From NCBI GenBank assembly GCA_002435595.1, contig DJBL01000135.1, positions 377 to 35,198 on the forward strand: a DNA stretch of 34,822 nucleotides. The letters are read 5' to 3'. The position numbers were made by a program, and so were the translations under genes. Source of the stretch: Stenotrophomonas maltophilia (GTDB lineage Bacteria > Pseudomonadota > Gammaproteobacteria > Xanthomonadales > Xanthomonadaceae). This document shows positions 1 through 8,230 of the stretch, piece by piece. A model generated the notes under the pieces. It did not search any database. It was not told the DNA's origin and saw only the letters and a list, made by a program, of their open reading frames with translations. Every line of letters begins with the position of its first letter. Position 1 is the stretch's first letter.

Positions 1-976
1 CCTTGCCATCCTTGCCGACCACCAGCACGTAGCCGCCGGTGGTATCGCGCTGCAGTGCCTGCAGCGGCACCAGGTAGGCGTTGTTGCGCTCGCCCAGGGT
101 TGCCTGGAAGCTGACGAAGGCACCCGGCAGCAGGATCTGCTGCGGGTTGGGCAGCACCGCGCGCAGCGAGACCGCGCCGGTGGTCGGATCGACCGTGGTG
201 GAGGAGAAGTCCAGCGTGCCCGGCTGGTCGTAGACCGTGCCGTCGGCCAGCTTGACCTGCACGGTGGACTTGCCGTCCCCGCTCAGGGCCAGTTGGCCCT
301 TGGCCTGCGCCGCGCGCATCTGGGTCAGCTCGTCCACGCTCATGGAGAAGTTCACGTACAGCGGGTCCAGCTGGTCCACGGTGGTCAGCAGGGTCACATC
401 GCCCTGGCCGACCAGCGCGCCTTCGGTGACCTGCTGCTTGCCGGCGCGACCGCTGATCGGCGAGGTCACTTCGGCGTAGCCGAGGTTGATCTTCGCGCTG
501 GTCAGGGCGGCCTGGGCCTGCTGGACCGCCGCTGCGGCGGTGCGCTCGGTGGCCTCGGCCGCGTCCAGATCGGACTTGGACACGTACTTCTGCGGGGCCA
601 GGGAGCGGGCGCGGTTGGCCGCGGCCTTGGCATTGGTGTAAGTAGCCTGGGCCGAGGCCAGCTCGGCCTGGGAGGCATTCAAGGAGGCACGCAGCGGGGC
701 CGGGTCGATCAGGAACAGGACCTGGCCCTGCTTGACGTCGGCACCTTCCTGGTAGACGCGCTTGAGCAGCACGCCGGGCACGCGGGCGCGCACGTCGGCG
801 CTGCGGAAGGGCGACAGGCGACCCACCAGCTCGCGCTGCAACGGCAGGGTCTGCGGCTTGGCGTCGATCACGCCCACTTCCGGCGGCGGGGGCGTCTGCT
901 GCTCTGGCTTCTTGCAAGCGGTCAGTGCAACAGCAACTGCGCAGGTCAGGGCAAGGCTGCGGAGTGGGGCGATCAT
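1..976 (-). CDS. RND efflux periplasmic adaptor (membrane fusion protein), partial
   Basis: This is the membrane fusion subunit of a tripartite RND drug efflux pump. It links the inner-membrane transporter to the outer-membrane channel in the periplasm. The protein starts MIAPLRSLAL and has a lipoprotein signal ending LTAC at about residue 21, so it should be lipid-anchored after cleavage before that Cys. Family features follow: the first lipoyl half near VRARVPGVL, an Ala/Gln-rich hairpin coiled coil, the second lipoyl half with NLGYAEVTSPISGR, and a beta-barrel region with VSLRAVLPNPQQILLPG. About 325 codons are present, and the C-terminus lies beyond the left edge of the window. The ATG at 976-974 overlaps the stop of the upstream TetR gene by one base (TGATG), with GGAG about 12 bases upstream. 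The pump type (which sme or mex system) cannot be told without the transporter gene. Confidence 0.93.
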   Translation of the reverse strand, partial: MIAPLRSLALTCAVAVALTACKKPEQQTPPPPEVGVIDAKPQTLPLQRELVGRLSPFRSADVRARVPGVLLKRVYQEGADVKQGQVLFLIDPAPLRASLNASQAELASAQATYTNAKAAANRARSLAPQKYVSKSDLDAAEATERTAAAAVQQAQAALTSAKINLGYAEVTSPISGRAGKQQVTEGALVGQGDVTLLTTVDQLDPLYVNFSMSVDELTQMRAAQAKGQLALSGDGKSTVQVKLADGTVYDQPGTLDFSSTTVDPTTGAVSLRAVLPNPQQILLPGAFVSFQATLGERNNAYLVPLQALQRDTTGGYVLVVGKDGK

Positions 977-1635
977 CAGGAAAAACTCCGGTGTTGGTTT
1001 GAATGCGAAGCCGCGGCGGTTTCCGGCGTGGCGAACGCGCGCAGGAAGCTGTCAACGGAGAATTCGGCCCAGCGGCGACGCACGGCGGCGTCAGCGCGAT
1101 GGGGGGTGTGGAAGCGCTGTTTCTCGAAATCCAATCCGGCGATCATGCTCAATAGCAGTTCGGCCATGAAGTGCGGGTCGTCATGCCCGAGCTGGCCCAG
1201 CGCGCTGCGCTCCTGCAGCCATTCAGCCACGTGAAGGACGAGCGCCCCGGCGCCATCGCGGTAGAGCGCGCGGGCCTCCTCGGGGAACTGCGGCGAATCG
1301 GCGGCGATCAGGCGGCGGGCCTGGGCCACGTGCGGCTGGTTGCAGTGCTCCAGGTAGTCGGTGGCGAACTGCAGCAGGCTGCCGCGCAGGTCGCCCTGGT
1401 CCAGGCTGCGCAGCCCGGCGGTGGCGCGGCTGACGTGCCGCTGCATCACCCGGCGCAGCAGTTCCTGCTTGCTGCCGTAGCGACTGTAGAGGGTCTGCTT
1501 GGAACACCCGGCCTGCTGGGCCACCGCGTCCATGCTGATCTGCATGCCCTGGGTGGCGAACAGGTCGCGCACGGCATCGAACACGCGCTGGTCGCGCGCG
1601 TCCAGGGTGCTGGCGGCGGGGTGGGGGGGATTCAC
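976..1635 (-). CDS. TetR/AcrR family transcriptional regulator
   Basis: A 219-residue regulator, the usual TetR length. The N-terminal helix-turn-helix spans about residues 13-60 and includes MDAVAQQAGCSKQTLYSRYG, a typical TetR recognition helix region. The rest is the helical ligand-binding and dimer domain. The start is a GTG at 1635-1633. The stop TGA at 978-976 shares its last base with the ATG of the efflux adaptor gene, so the two are translationally coupled and the regulator is the first gene of the efflux operon. This differs from the divergent arrangement common for efflux repressors and implies autoregulation of the whole operon. A palindrome right in front of the start codon (1640-1655) is a likely binding site. 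The inducer is unknown. Confidence 0.93.
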   Translation of the reverse strand: MNPPHPAASTLDARDQRVFDAVRDLFATQGMQISMDAVAQQAGCSKQTLYSRYGSKQELLRRVMQRHVSRATAGLRSLDQGDLRGSLLQFATDYLEHCNQPHVAQARRLIAADSPQFPEEARALYRDGAGALVLHVAEWLQERSALGQLGHDDPHFMAELLLSMIAGLDFEKQRFHTPHRADAAVRRRWAEFSVDSFLRAFATPETAAASHSNQHRSFS

Positions 1636-1639
1636 GCGG

Positions 1640-1655
1640 TGGACTATACCGTCCA
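1640..1655. promoter_or_regulatory. Candidate TetR operator, palindrome TGGAC-N6-GTCCA
   Basis: A 16-base inverted repeat with perfect 5-base arms TGGAC and GTCCA around tatacc. It ends 4 bases upstream of the TetR GTG start. It covers the likely -10 hexamer TATAGT (minus strand, 1648-1643), so a bound repressor would block the promoter of its own operon. That the neighbouring TetR protein is the binder is inference from position. Confidence 0.5.
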
Positions 1656-1671
1656 GTTCAGAATTGGAGAA
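1643..1671 (-). promoter_or_regulatory. Putative promoter of the tetR-efflux operon, probably leaderless
   Basis: On the minus strand TATAGT (1648-1643) resembles a sigma-70 -10 box, and a weak -35-like TTCTCC lies 17 bases upstream (1671-1666). The start codon begins 7 bases after the -10 box, so transcription would begin at or next to the GTG. No Shine-Dalgarno fits between them. Confidence 0.4.
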
Positions 1672-1760
1672 GCCTTGTATTTGCCGCGCTTCTGATACCC
1701 GACGTCAAGTTGCCACGGAAGTGGCCGATGCTGACGTGCGCTGTCGCCTCGTACCCATGC

Positions 1761-1774
1761 CCGTACGCGTACGG
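1761..1774. promoter_or_regulatory. Perfect 14-base palindrome CCGTACGCGTACGG
   Basis: This self-complementary 14-mer lies in the 263-base divergent gap between the TetR gene and the glutamate dehydrogenase gene, 82 bases upstream of the putative -10 box of the latter. It has the form of a dimeric-regulator operator. No regulator can be assigned from sequence alone. Confidence 0.3.
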
Positions 1775-1855
1775 ATTGACGCTCGCGATGTAAACGCCAC
1801 CCAACCCGAATCACCTTATTCCGTCCTGCAGCAAGGTATTTTTGTGCGGTAGGCC

Positions 1856-1861
1856 TACAAT
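1856..1861 (+). promoter_or_regulatory. Putative -10 box of the glutamate dehydrogenase gene
   Basis: TACAAT matches the sigma-70 -10 consensus in 5 of 6 positions and sits 37 bases upstream of the chosen ATG at 1899. No good -35 hexamer is visible 16-18 bases further upstream, so the promoter may need an activator. Confidence 0.4.
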
Positions 1862-1898
1862 TTCATTTTCCCAACTGAGCAACACGCACCGCTCTGCC

Positions 1899-4800
1899 AT
1901 GAAACCGCAAAAACCAGCAGCCAAGACCGTGAAAAACAAATCCAAACCAGCCGATACGCAGACTGTTTCGCCAGTGGGCTTCTCGCTGGAGCCGGTGTAC
2001 ACGGCCTTGCGCAAGCGCTACCCGGCGGCCGGGCAAGCCGAGGCAGTGGCGTTTGCCGCCGACTTCTACAAGCGCATGGAGGCGGACGAGTTCCCGCACC
2101 ACACCGCCGAGGAGTGGTCCGCGCTGGCGGCCGACACGCTGGAGTTCGCGCGCGTCCGCAAGCCGGGCAAGGCCAATGTCCGCGTGTTCAACCCGAGCCT
2201 GAAGTCCAACGGTTGGGAATCGCCGCACACCGTGCTGCAGATCGTCAATGACGACATGCCGTTCCTGGTCGACACGGTGACCATGTCGCTGGCCGAACAC
2301 GGCATCGGCGTGCATGTGCTGGGCCACCCGGTGATCCGCTTCGCGCGCGACAAGGCCGGCAAGCTCAGCGGCGTCAGCGAAGGCAATGCCGAATCGGTGA
2401 TGCTGCTGGAAATCGATCGCCAGCCGGCCGATGCCATGGCCGACGTCGAACAGGCCATCGTCAAGGCGCTGGACGAGGTGCGTGCCATCGTCCGCGACTG
2501 GGATGCCATGCGCAGCAAGGCGCAGGGCCTGGCCGACGACCTCGGCACCCGCCAGCTGCCGGTGGACGCCGCTTCGCGCGCCGAGGCGCAGGAGTTCCTG
2601 CGCTGGGCCGCCGACAACCACTTCACCTTCTTCGGCTACCGCGAGTACCGCGTGGAGAAGCAGGGCAAGGAAGAGGTGCTGGCGCCGCTCAACGAGACCG
2701 GCCTGGGCCTGATGCGCGGCAAGGACAAGTCCGCCGCCCGTCCGGTCAAGACCCTGGCCGCGCAGGGCCTCAACGCCACCACCGGGTTGAAGGACGCACT
2801 GATCCTGACCAAGACCAATGCCCGTTCGCGCGTGCACCGCGCCGGTTACATGGATTACATCGGCGTGCTCGAATTCGATGCCAAGGGCAAGATCATCGGC
2901 GAGCAGCGCTTCCTGGGCCTGTTCACCTCCAGCGCCTACAACCGCCGCCCGTGGGAAATCCCGCTGGTGCGCCAGCGCCACGAATACGTGATGACCCAGT
3001 CCGGGTTGGCCCCGAGCAGCCACAGCGGCAAGGCCCTGCGCCACATCCTGGAGACCCTGCCGCGCGAAGAACTGTTCCAGTCCAGCGAGGACGAACTGTT
3101 CCGCACCGCGATGGGCGTGCTGGGCCTGCAGGAGCGCGTGCGCAGCCGCCTGTTCCTGCGCCGCGACAAGTACAGCCGCTTCATTTCCGCGCTGGTCTAC
3201 CTGCCGCGCGAACGCTTCAACACCGATGTGCGCCTGCGCATCGAGGCCATGCTCAAGGACGCCCTGCAGGGCGAATACGTGGACAGCTCGGTGGTGCTGG
3301 GCGAATCGCCGCTGGCCCAGGTGCACCTGATCGTGCGCCCGAAGGCCGGGCAGACCCTGGAAGTGGATACCAGCGCGCTGGAACAGAAGCTGGCCCAGGT
3401 GCTGCGCAACTGGCAGGACGACCTGCGCGAAGCGCTGGTGGCCCGCCACGGTGAAAGCGAAGGCCTGCGCATTGCCGCCCGCATCGGCAAGGCCCTGCCG
3501 GCCGGCTACATCGAAGATTCCAGCACCGAGATCGCGGCCAATGACGTCAGCCAGCTTGATGCGCTGACCGGTCCGGACGACCTGCGCCTGAGCCTGCAGG
3601 CCGTGCAGCGCGAGGGCGGCGACGGCCTGCGCCTGAAGCTGTACCGCCAGCTGGACGACATCCCGCTGTCGGACGCGCTGCCGATGATGGAGAACATGGG
3701 CCTGCGCGTGATCTCCGAGCGTCCGTACCGGCTGACGGTCGACAACGCCCCGGTGTACGTGCAGGACTTCGAGGTGGAATCGGTGGCCGGTGCGATCGAC
3801 GCGCCGAGTGTCGATGCCGCCTTCGGCGAGACCTTCGCCCGCGTGTGGCACGGCGATGCCGAGAACGATGGCTTCAACCGCCTAGTGCTCGCCGCCGGCC
3901 TGCATTGGCGCCAGGTCGCGATGCTGCGTGGCTACTGCAAGTACCTGCTGCAGACCGGCGTGCCGTTCTCGCAGGCCTACGTGGAAGGCACCTTCACCCG
4001 GTACCCGTTGCTGGCGCGCCTGCTGGTGGAACTGTTCGAAGCCCGCTTCGACCCGGCCACCGGCCATGAAAGCAAGGATGCGATCGCCGAAGGCCAGGCC
4101 CAGCTGCGCGCCCACCTGACCGTGCTGGCCGGCGGCGACGAAGCCACCCTGAAAGTGCTCAAGACCGTGGTCGATGCACGCAAGGGCGACCGCGCCGCGC
4201 AGATGGAGGCCGCGCGCGATGCGCTGGTGAAGCTGATGGACCGCGTCTCCAGCCTCGATGAAGACCGCATCCTGCGCAGCTTCATGGGCGTGATCGATGC
4301 GACCCTGCGCACCAGCTACTACCAGACCGATGCCGAGGGCCGCCACGGCCACGTCATCAGCTTCAAGTTCGATTCGGCGCGGGTGCCGGACCTGCCCAAG
4401 CCGCGTCCGTACCGCGAAATCTTCGTGTATGGCCCGCGCGTGGAAGGTACGCACCTGCGCTTCGGTGCCGTGGCCCGTGGCGGCCTGCGCTGGTCGGACC
4501 GTCGCGAAGACTTCCGTACCGAGGTGCTGGGCCTGGTCAAGGCACAGATGGTCAAGAACACCGTGATCGTGCCGGTCGGCGCGAAGGGCGGCTTCTTCGC
4601 CAAGATGCCGCCGGTGAACGGCGACCGTGATGCGGTGTTCGCCAACGGCGTGGCCTGCTACAAGCTGTTCATCCAGGGCCTGCTGGACATCACCGACAAC
4701 ATCGTCAACAACAAGATCGTGCCGCCGGTGGACGTGGTCCGCCACGACATGGACGACCCGTACCTGGTGGTGGCCGCCGACAAGGGCACCGCGACCTTCT

Positions 4801-6875
4801 CCGACATCGCCAACGGCCTGGCCATCGCGCACGGCTTCTGGATGGGCGACGCGTTCGCCTCCGGTGGTTCGGTGGGTTACGACCACAAGGGCATGGGCAT
4901 CACCGCGCGCGGCGCATGGGAATCGGTCAAGCGCCACTTCCGTGCACTGGGCCGTGACAGCCAGAGCCAGGACTTCACCACGGTGGGCGTGGGCGACATG
5001 TCCGGCGACGTGTTCGGCAACGGCATGCTGCTGTCGCGCCACATCCGCCTGGTCGCTGCGTTCGACCACCGCCACATCTTCCTGGACCCGAACCCGGATG
5101 CGGCCACCACGTTCGTCGAACGTGAGCGCCTGTTCACCGTGCCGCGCTCCAGCTGGGCCGACTACGACGCCAAGCTGATCAGCAAGGGCGGCGGTATCTT
5201 CCCGCGCTCGCTGAAGTCCATCGAGATCACCCCGCAGGTGCGCGAAGCACTGGGCCTGGACGAGAACGTCAAGGCACTGTCGCCCAACGACCTGATGAGC
5301 GCGATCCTCAAGGCGCCGGTGGACCTGCTGTGGAACGGCGGCATCGGTACCTACGTCAAGGCGGCCAGCGAGCAGCACAGCGATGTGGGCGACCGCGCCA
5401 ACAACGCGCTGCGCGTCAACGGCGGCGAACTGCGCTGCAAGGTGGTGGGCGAGGGCGGCAACCTGGGCATGACCCAGCTGGGTCGCATCGAGGCTGCCCA
5501 GGCCGGGGTGCTGCTCAACACCGACTTCATCGACAACTCGGCCGGTGTGGACACCTCCGACCACGAAGTCAACATCAAGATCCTGCTCAACGACGTGGTG
5601 CGGGCCAAGAAGCTCACCGTGGAACAGCGCAACAAGCTGCTGGCCTCGATGACCGACGAAGTGGCCGCGCTGGTGCTCAATGACAACTACCGCCAGAACC
5701 AGGCGCTGAGCCTGATGGAGCGGATGGCGGTCAAGCGCCTGGGGTCCAAGCAGCACTTCATCCGCACGCTGGAGCAGCAGGGCCTGCTTGATCGCCAGAT
5801 CGAGTTCCTGCCCTCCGATGCGGAGCTGTCGGCACGCAAGGCCCGCGGCCAGGGCCTGACCCGTCCGGAGCTGTCGGTGCTGCTGTCCTACTCCAAGCTG
5901 GTGGCGTTCGCCCAGCTGCTGGACTCGGACATCCCCGAAGATCCGTACCTGTCCAAGGAACTGCAGCGCTACTTCCCCACGCCGCTGCAGAAGAAGTACG
6001 CCGATGCCATGGAACGCCACCGCCTGAAGCGCGAAATCATCGCCACGGCCGTGACCAACCAGACCATCAACCGGATGGGCGCCACGTTCCTGATGCGCAT
6101 GCAGGAAGACACCGGCCGCAGCATCGCCGAGGTCGCCAAGGCCTATACGATCAGCCGTGAAACGCTGGACGCGCGGGCCCTGTGGGCGCAGATCGATGCG
6201 CTCGACGGCACCCTGCCCGAGTCGGTGCAGATCGATGCGCTGGAAGTGATCTGGAAGCTGCAGCGTTCGTTCGTGCGCTGGCTGCTGTCGCGCCCGGGCG
6301 CGATGCCGGGCATCACCGAAGCGGTGAACCGCTACCAGGCCGCCTTCAACGACATCCGCGTGGCCTCCGGCGTGCTGCCCGATTCGCAGCGTCCGGCCTA
6401 CGAGGCCAGCGTGGCCGAGTGGAAGGAAAAGGGACTGCCGCCGGCACTGGCGCAGCAGCTGTCCGAGCTGCAGTTCCTGGAGCCGGCGTTCGACATCATC
6501 GAACTGGCCCGCACCCGCAAGCTCAAGCCGGTGGACGTGTCCAAGATCCACTTCCGCCTGGGCGATGCCCTGCAGCTGCCGTGGTTGTTCGAGCAGATCG
6601 ACGCGCTGGAGGTCAATGGCCGCTGGCACGCCGTGGCCCGTGGCGTGCTGCGCGACGAGCTGGCCGCCCACCATCGCAACCTGGCTGCCCAGGTGCTGTC
6701 GATGAAGGGCAGCAGCGCCGAGGCCAAGGTGGCTGCGTGGATCGGTCGTGACGACAGCAGCCTGCGCTTCACGCTGTCGATGCTGGCCGAACTGGCCGAG
6801 CAGAAGACGCTGGACTACCCGACCGTCTCGGTCGCGGTGCAGCGCCTGGGTCAGCTCGCCGCGCATGGTGCGTAA
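1899..6875 (+). CDS. gdhB: NAD-dependent glutamate dehydrogenase, large (180 kDa) class
   Basis: This enzyme oxidatively deaminates glutamate to 2-oxoglutarate with NAD+ and serves mainly glutamate and amino acid catabolism. The 1658-residue length is that of the large bacterial class and far above the roughly 450 residues of ordinary GDH. The N-terminal half carries the ACT-like regulatory regions (for example NDDMPFLVDTVTMSLAEHGI near residue 120). The catalytic part begins around residue 860 with RGGLRWSDRREDFRTEVLG and VPVGAKGGF, followed by VGVGDMSGDVFGNGML near 1030, WNGGIGTYVKA near 1140 and EGGNLGMTQLGR near 1185, then a long helical C-terminal domain. The frame is open upstream to a TTG at 1842. 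I prefer the ATG at 1899 because the likely -10 box lies between the two and the residues before it look non-conserved. The stop TAA falls inside the first copy of the downstream repeat. The symbol follows Pseudomonas usage. Confidence 0.95.
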   Translation: MKPQKPAAKTVKNKSKPADTQTVSPVGFSLEPVYTALRKRYPAAGQAEAVAFAADFYKRMEADEFPHHTAEEWSALAADTLEFARVRKPGKANVRVFNPSLKSNGWESPHTVLQIVNDDMPFLVDTVTMSLAEHGIGVHVLGHPVIRFARDKAGKLSGVSEGNAESVMLLEIDRQPADAMADVEQAIVKALDEVRAIVRDWDAMRSKAQGLADDLGTRQLPVDAASRAEAQEFLRWAADNHFTFFGYREYRVEKQGKEEVLAPLNETGLGLMRGKDKSAARPVKTLAAQGLNATTGLKDALILTKTNARSRVHRAGYMDYIGVLEFDAKGKIIGEQRFLGLFTSSAYNRRPWEIPLVRQRHEYVMTQSGLAPSSHSGKALRHILETLPREELFQSSEDELFRTAMGVLGLQERVRSRLFLRRDKYSRFISALVYLPRERFNTDVRLRIEAMLKDALQGEYVDSSVVLGESPLAQVHLIVRPKAGQTLEVDTSALEQKLAQVLRNWQDDLREALVARHGESEGLRIAARIGKALPAGYIEDSSTEIAANDVSQLDALTGPDDLRLSLQAVQREGGDGLRLKLYRQLDDIPLSDALPMMENMGLRVISERPYRLTVDNAPVYVQDFEVESVAGAIDAPSVDAAFGETFARVWHGDAENDGFNRLVLAAGLHWRQVAMLRGYCKYLLQTGVPFSQAYVEGTFTRYPLLARLLVELFEARFDPATGHESKDAIAEGQAQLRAHLTVLAGGDEATLKVLKTVVDARKGDRAAQMEAARDALVKLMDRVSSLDEDRILRSFMGVIDATLRTSYYQTDAEGRHGHVISFKFDSARVPDLPKPRPYREIFVYGPRVEGTHLRFGAVARGGLRWSDRREDFRTEVLGLVKAQMVKNTVIVPVGAKGGFFAKMPPVNGDRDAVFANGVACYKLFIQGLLDITDNIVNNKIVPPVDVVRHDMDDPYLVVAADKGTATFSDIANGLAIAHGFWMGDAFASGGSVGYDHKGMGITARGAWESVKRHFRALGRDSQSQDFTTVGVGDMSGDVFGNGMLLSRHIRLVAAFDHRHIFLDPNPDAATTFVERERLFTVPRSSWADYDAKLISKGGGIFPRSLKSIEITPQVREALGLDENVKALSPNDLMSAILKAPVDLLWNGGIGTYVKAASEQHSDVGDRANNALRVNGGELRCKVVGEGGNLGMTQLGRIEAAQAGVLLNTDFIDNSAGVDTSDHEVNIKILLNDVVRAKKLTVEQRNKLLASMTDEVAALVLNDNYRQNQALSLMERMAVKRLGSKQHFIRTLEQQGLLDRQIEFLPSDAELSARKARGQGLTRPELSVLLSYSKLVAFAQLLDSDIPEDPYLSKELQRYFPTPLQKKYADAMERHRLKREIIATAVTNQTINRMGATFLMRMQEDTGRSIAEVAKAYTISRETLDARALWAQIDALDGTLPESVQIDALEVIWKLQRSFVRWLLSRPGAMPGITEAVNRYQAAFNDIRVASGVLPDSQRPAYEASVAEWKEKGLPPALAQQLSELQFLEPAFDIIELARTRKLKPVDVSKIHFRLGDALQLPWLFEQIDALEVNGRWHAVARGVLRDELAAHHRNLAAQVLSMKGSSAEAKVAAWIGRDDSSLRFTLSMLAELAEQKTLDYPTVSVAVQRLGQLAAHGA

Positions 6876-7061
6876 GCGCATTCGCGCTGACGCCCCACGG
6901 TTTGCGTTGCAAACCGTGGGCCCCATGCGGACCACCTTTCCAGACCCCCGCGCCTGCGGCGCGCCCCCCTGACTCAGGGGGGCTCTGCTCCAGCAGGGTG
7001 TGCCGGGATCTGGCACGTGCATGAAGACCGACGGCCCCGCTCATGCGGGGCTGTTTTTTTT
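6869..7061 (+). repeat. Structured tandem element, copy 1
   Basis: First of two nearly identical direct copies offset by exactly 202 bases. Four stem-loops can be read in order. The first has arms CCCACGGTTTGC (6894-6905) and GCAAACCGTGGG (6909-6920). The second is GCGCC-tgc-GGCGC (6950-6962). The third has arms GCCCCCCTGA and TCAGGGGGGC (6963-6983). The fourth is GTGCC-N7-GGCAC (7000-7016). An intrinsic terminator closes it. The copy begins over the last codons of the glutamate dehydrogenase gene, including its TAA. No protein-coding potential is evident. It could be an extended 3' UTR structure or a small RNA. Confidence 0.8.
7034..7061 (+). terminator. Rho-independent terminator after the glutamate dehydrogenase gene
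   Basis: GCCCCGC (7034-7040), loop tcat, GCGGGGC (7045-7051), then a run of eight T after TG. It should end the glutamate dehydrogenase transcript. Confidence 0.88.
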
Positions 7062-7070
7062 GGGGAGGGG

Positions 7071-7264
7071 TGCGTATGCGCATTCGCGCTGACGCCCCAC
7101 GGTTTGCGTTGCAAACCGTGGGCCCCATGCGGACCACCTTTCCAGACCCCGGCGCCTGCGGCGCGCCCCCCCTGACCCAGGGGGCTCTGCTCCAGACGGG
7201 TGTGCCGGGATCTGGCACGTGCATGAAGACCGACGGCCCCGCTCATGCGGGGCTGTTTTTTTTT
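7071..7264 (+). repeat. Structured tandem element, copy 2
   Basis: Second direct copy of the element at 6869. It differs by only a handful of bases, mostly in the third stem, where copy 1 reads TGACTCA and copy 2 reads TGACCCA and one C/G pair length changes. The long first stem (7096-7122) and the terminator are unchanged. Pairing of the third stem is kept despite the changes. It is separated from copy 1 by only 9 bases. Confidence 0.8.
7236..7264 (+). terminator. Second rho-independent terminator, duplicate of the one at 7034
   Basis: GCCCCGC (7236-7242), loop tcat, GCGGGGC (7247-7253), then TG and nine T. In tandem with the first it would give very tight insulation before nadK. Confidence 0.85.
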
Positions 7265-7289
7265 CATGTTGATGGGCGACATCCGCTCG

Positions 7290-7310
7290 GCACCGACCCT
7301 GGGTCGGTGC
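7290..7310. repeat. Stem-loop GCACCGACC-ctg-GGTCGGTGC
   Basis: Perfect 9-base arms around a 3-base loop, between the second terminator and nadK. The shape and the GACC/GGTC core resemble SMAG stems but there is no GTAG head, so it may be a decayed relative. The rest of 7265-7410 holds only the likely nadK promoter region. Confidence 0.55.
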
Positions 7311-7376
7311 GGGCACGGACATGACCGGCACCCTACGCCGCGACCCTTGGTCGTGGCCTGGCGGGGATGTGGCGGG

Positions 7377-7382
7377 TATGCT
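7377..7382 (+). promoter_or_regulatory. Possible -10 box of nadK
   Basis: TATGCT lies 28 bases upstream of the chosen nadK ATG and downstream of both terminators. No convincing -35 hexamer is visible. Confidence 0.3.
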
Positions 7383-7410
7383 CTGGCGAACCCGTCCCAC
7401 CGGATCGTTG

Positions 7411-8181
7411 ATGAGCGCTTCCCCCCGTATCGCCTTCCTGGCCAGCAACACCGAGGCCGCGCAGCAGGCGCTGGCGCAGATGCTGGCGCGTTATGGCGAT
7501 TGCACGCCCGAGCAGGCCGATGTGCTGTGCCCGCTGGGCGGCGATGGGTTCATGCTGCAGACCCTGCATCGACATGCCGCGCTGGGCAAGCCGGTGTTCG
7601 GCATGAAGCTGGGCACGGTGGGCTTCCTGATGAACCAGTACCGTGACGACGACCTGCCGGCGCGGTTGGCCGCGGCCGAGCCGGCCAACCTGCGCCCGCT
7701 TGAGATGCTGGCGCTGACCGAATCGGGCACCACCACCGGCTCGCTGGCGTACAACGACGTGTCGCTGCTGCGCCAGACCCGCCAGGCCGCGCATATCGGC
7801 GTGGATCTCAACGGCCAGGAACGGGTGGCCGAGCTGATCGGCGATGGCGTGCTGGTGGCCACCCCGGCCGGCAGTACCGCCTACAACTATTCCGCGCACG
7901 GCCCGATCCTGCCGCTGGGCTCGCACACCATCGCCCTGACCCCGCTGGCCCCGTACCGGCCGCGGCGCTGGCGCGGGGCGATCCTCAAGGCCGATACCGA
8001 AGTGCGCTTCCGCGTGCTGGACCCCTACAAGCGCCCGGTCAGCGTCACCGCCGATTCGCACGAGACCCGCGACGTGGTCGAAGTGACCATCCGGGAGTCG
8101 CGCGAGCGGCGGGTCACCCTGCTGTTCGATCCGGAACACAACCTGGAAGACCGGATCCTCAGCGAACAGTTCATGTTTTGA
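7411..8181 (+). CDS. nadK: NAD kinase
   Basis: Phosphorylates NAD+ to NADP+ with ATP in the cytoplasm, the only route to NADP. The family fingerprint is clear: GGDG at residues 43-46 in PLGGDGFMLQ, GMKLGTVGFLMN near 64, NDVSLLR near 115, and TPAGSTAYN at 151-159 with HGPILPL just after. The 256-residue length is short for the family but normal for compact Gram-negative forms. The frame is open upstream to an ATG at 7321, but the ATG at 7411 puts the start directly before the first beta strand (RIAFLASN). The 5'-nucleotidase gene follows after about 50 bases on the same strand and may share its transcript. This gene works downstream of the kynurenine route to NAD encoded further along the window. 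Confidence 0.95.
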   Translation: MSASPRIAFLASNTEAAQQALAQMLARYGDCTPEQADVLCPLGGDGFMLQTLHRHAALGKPVFGMKLGTVGFLMNQYRDDDLPARLAAAEPANLRPLEMLALTESGTTTGSLAYNDVSLLRQTRQAAHIGVDLNGQERVAELIGDGVLVATPAGSTAYNYSAHGPILPLGSHTIALTPLAPYRPRRWRGAILKADTEVRFRVLDPYKRPVSVTADSHETRDVVEVTIRESRERRVTLLFDPEHNLEDRILSEQFMF

Positions 8182-8230
8182 CCGACAATAGCTGGCCGGC
8201 CACGTTGGCCGCATTGGATCTGTGACTGCC

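Noticed and set aside
3882..7022. 1046-codon open frame antisense to glutamate dehydrogenase
   Set aside because: The same reasoning applies: no recognisable motif, composition typical of the shadow frame, and full overlap with a conserved gene.
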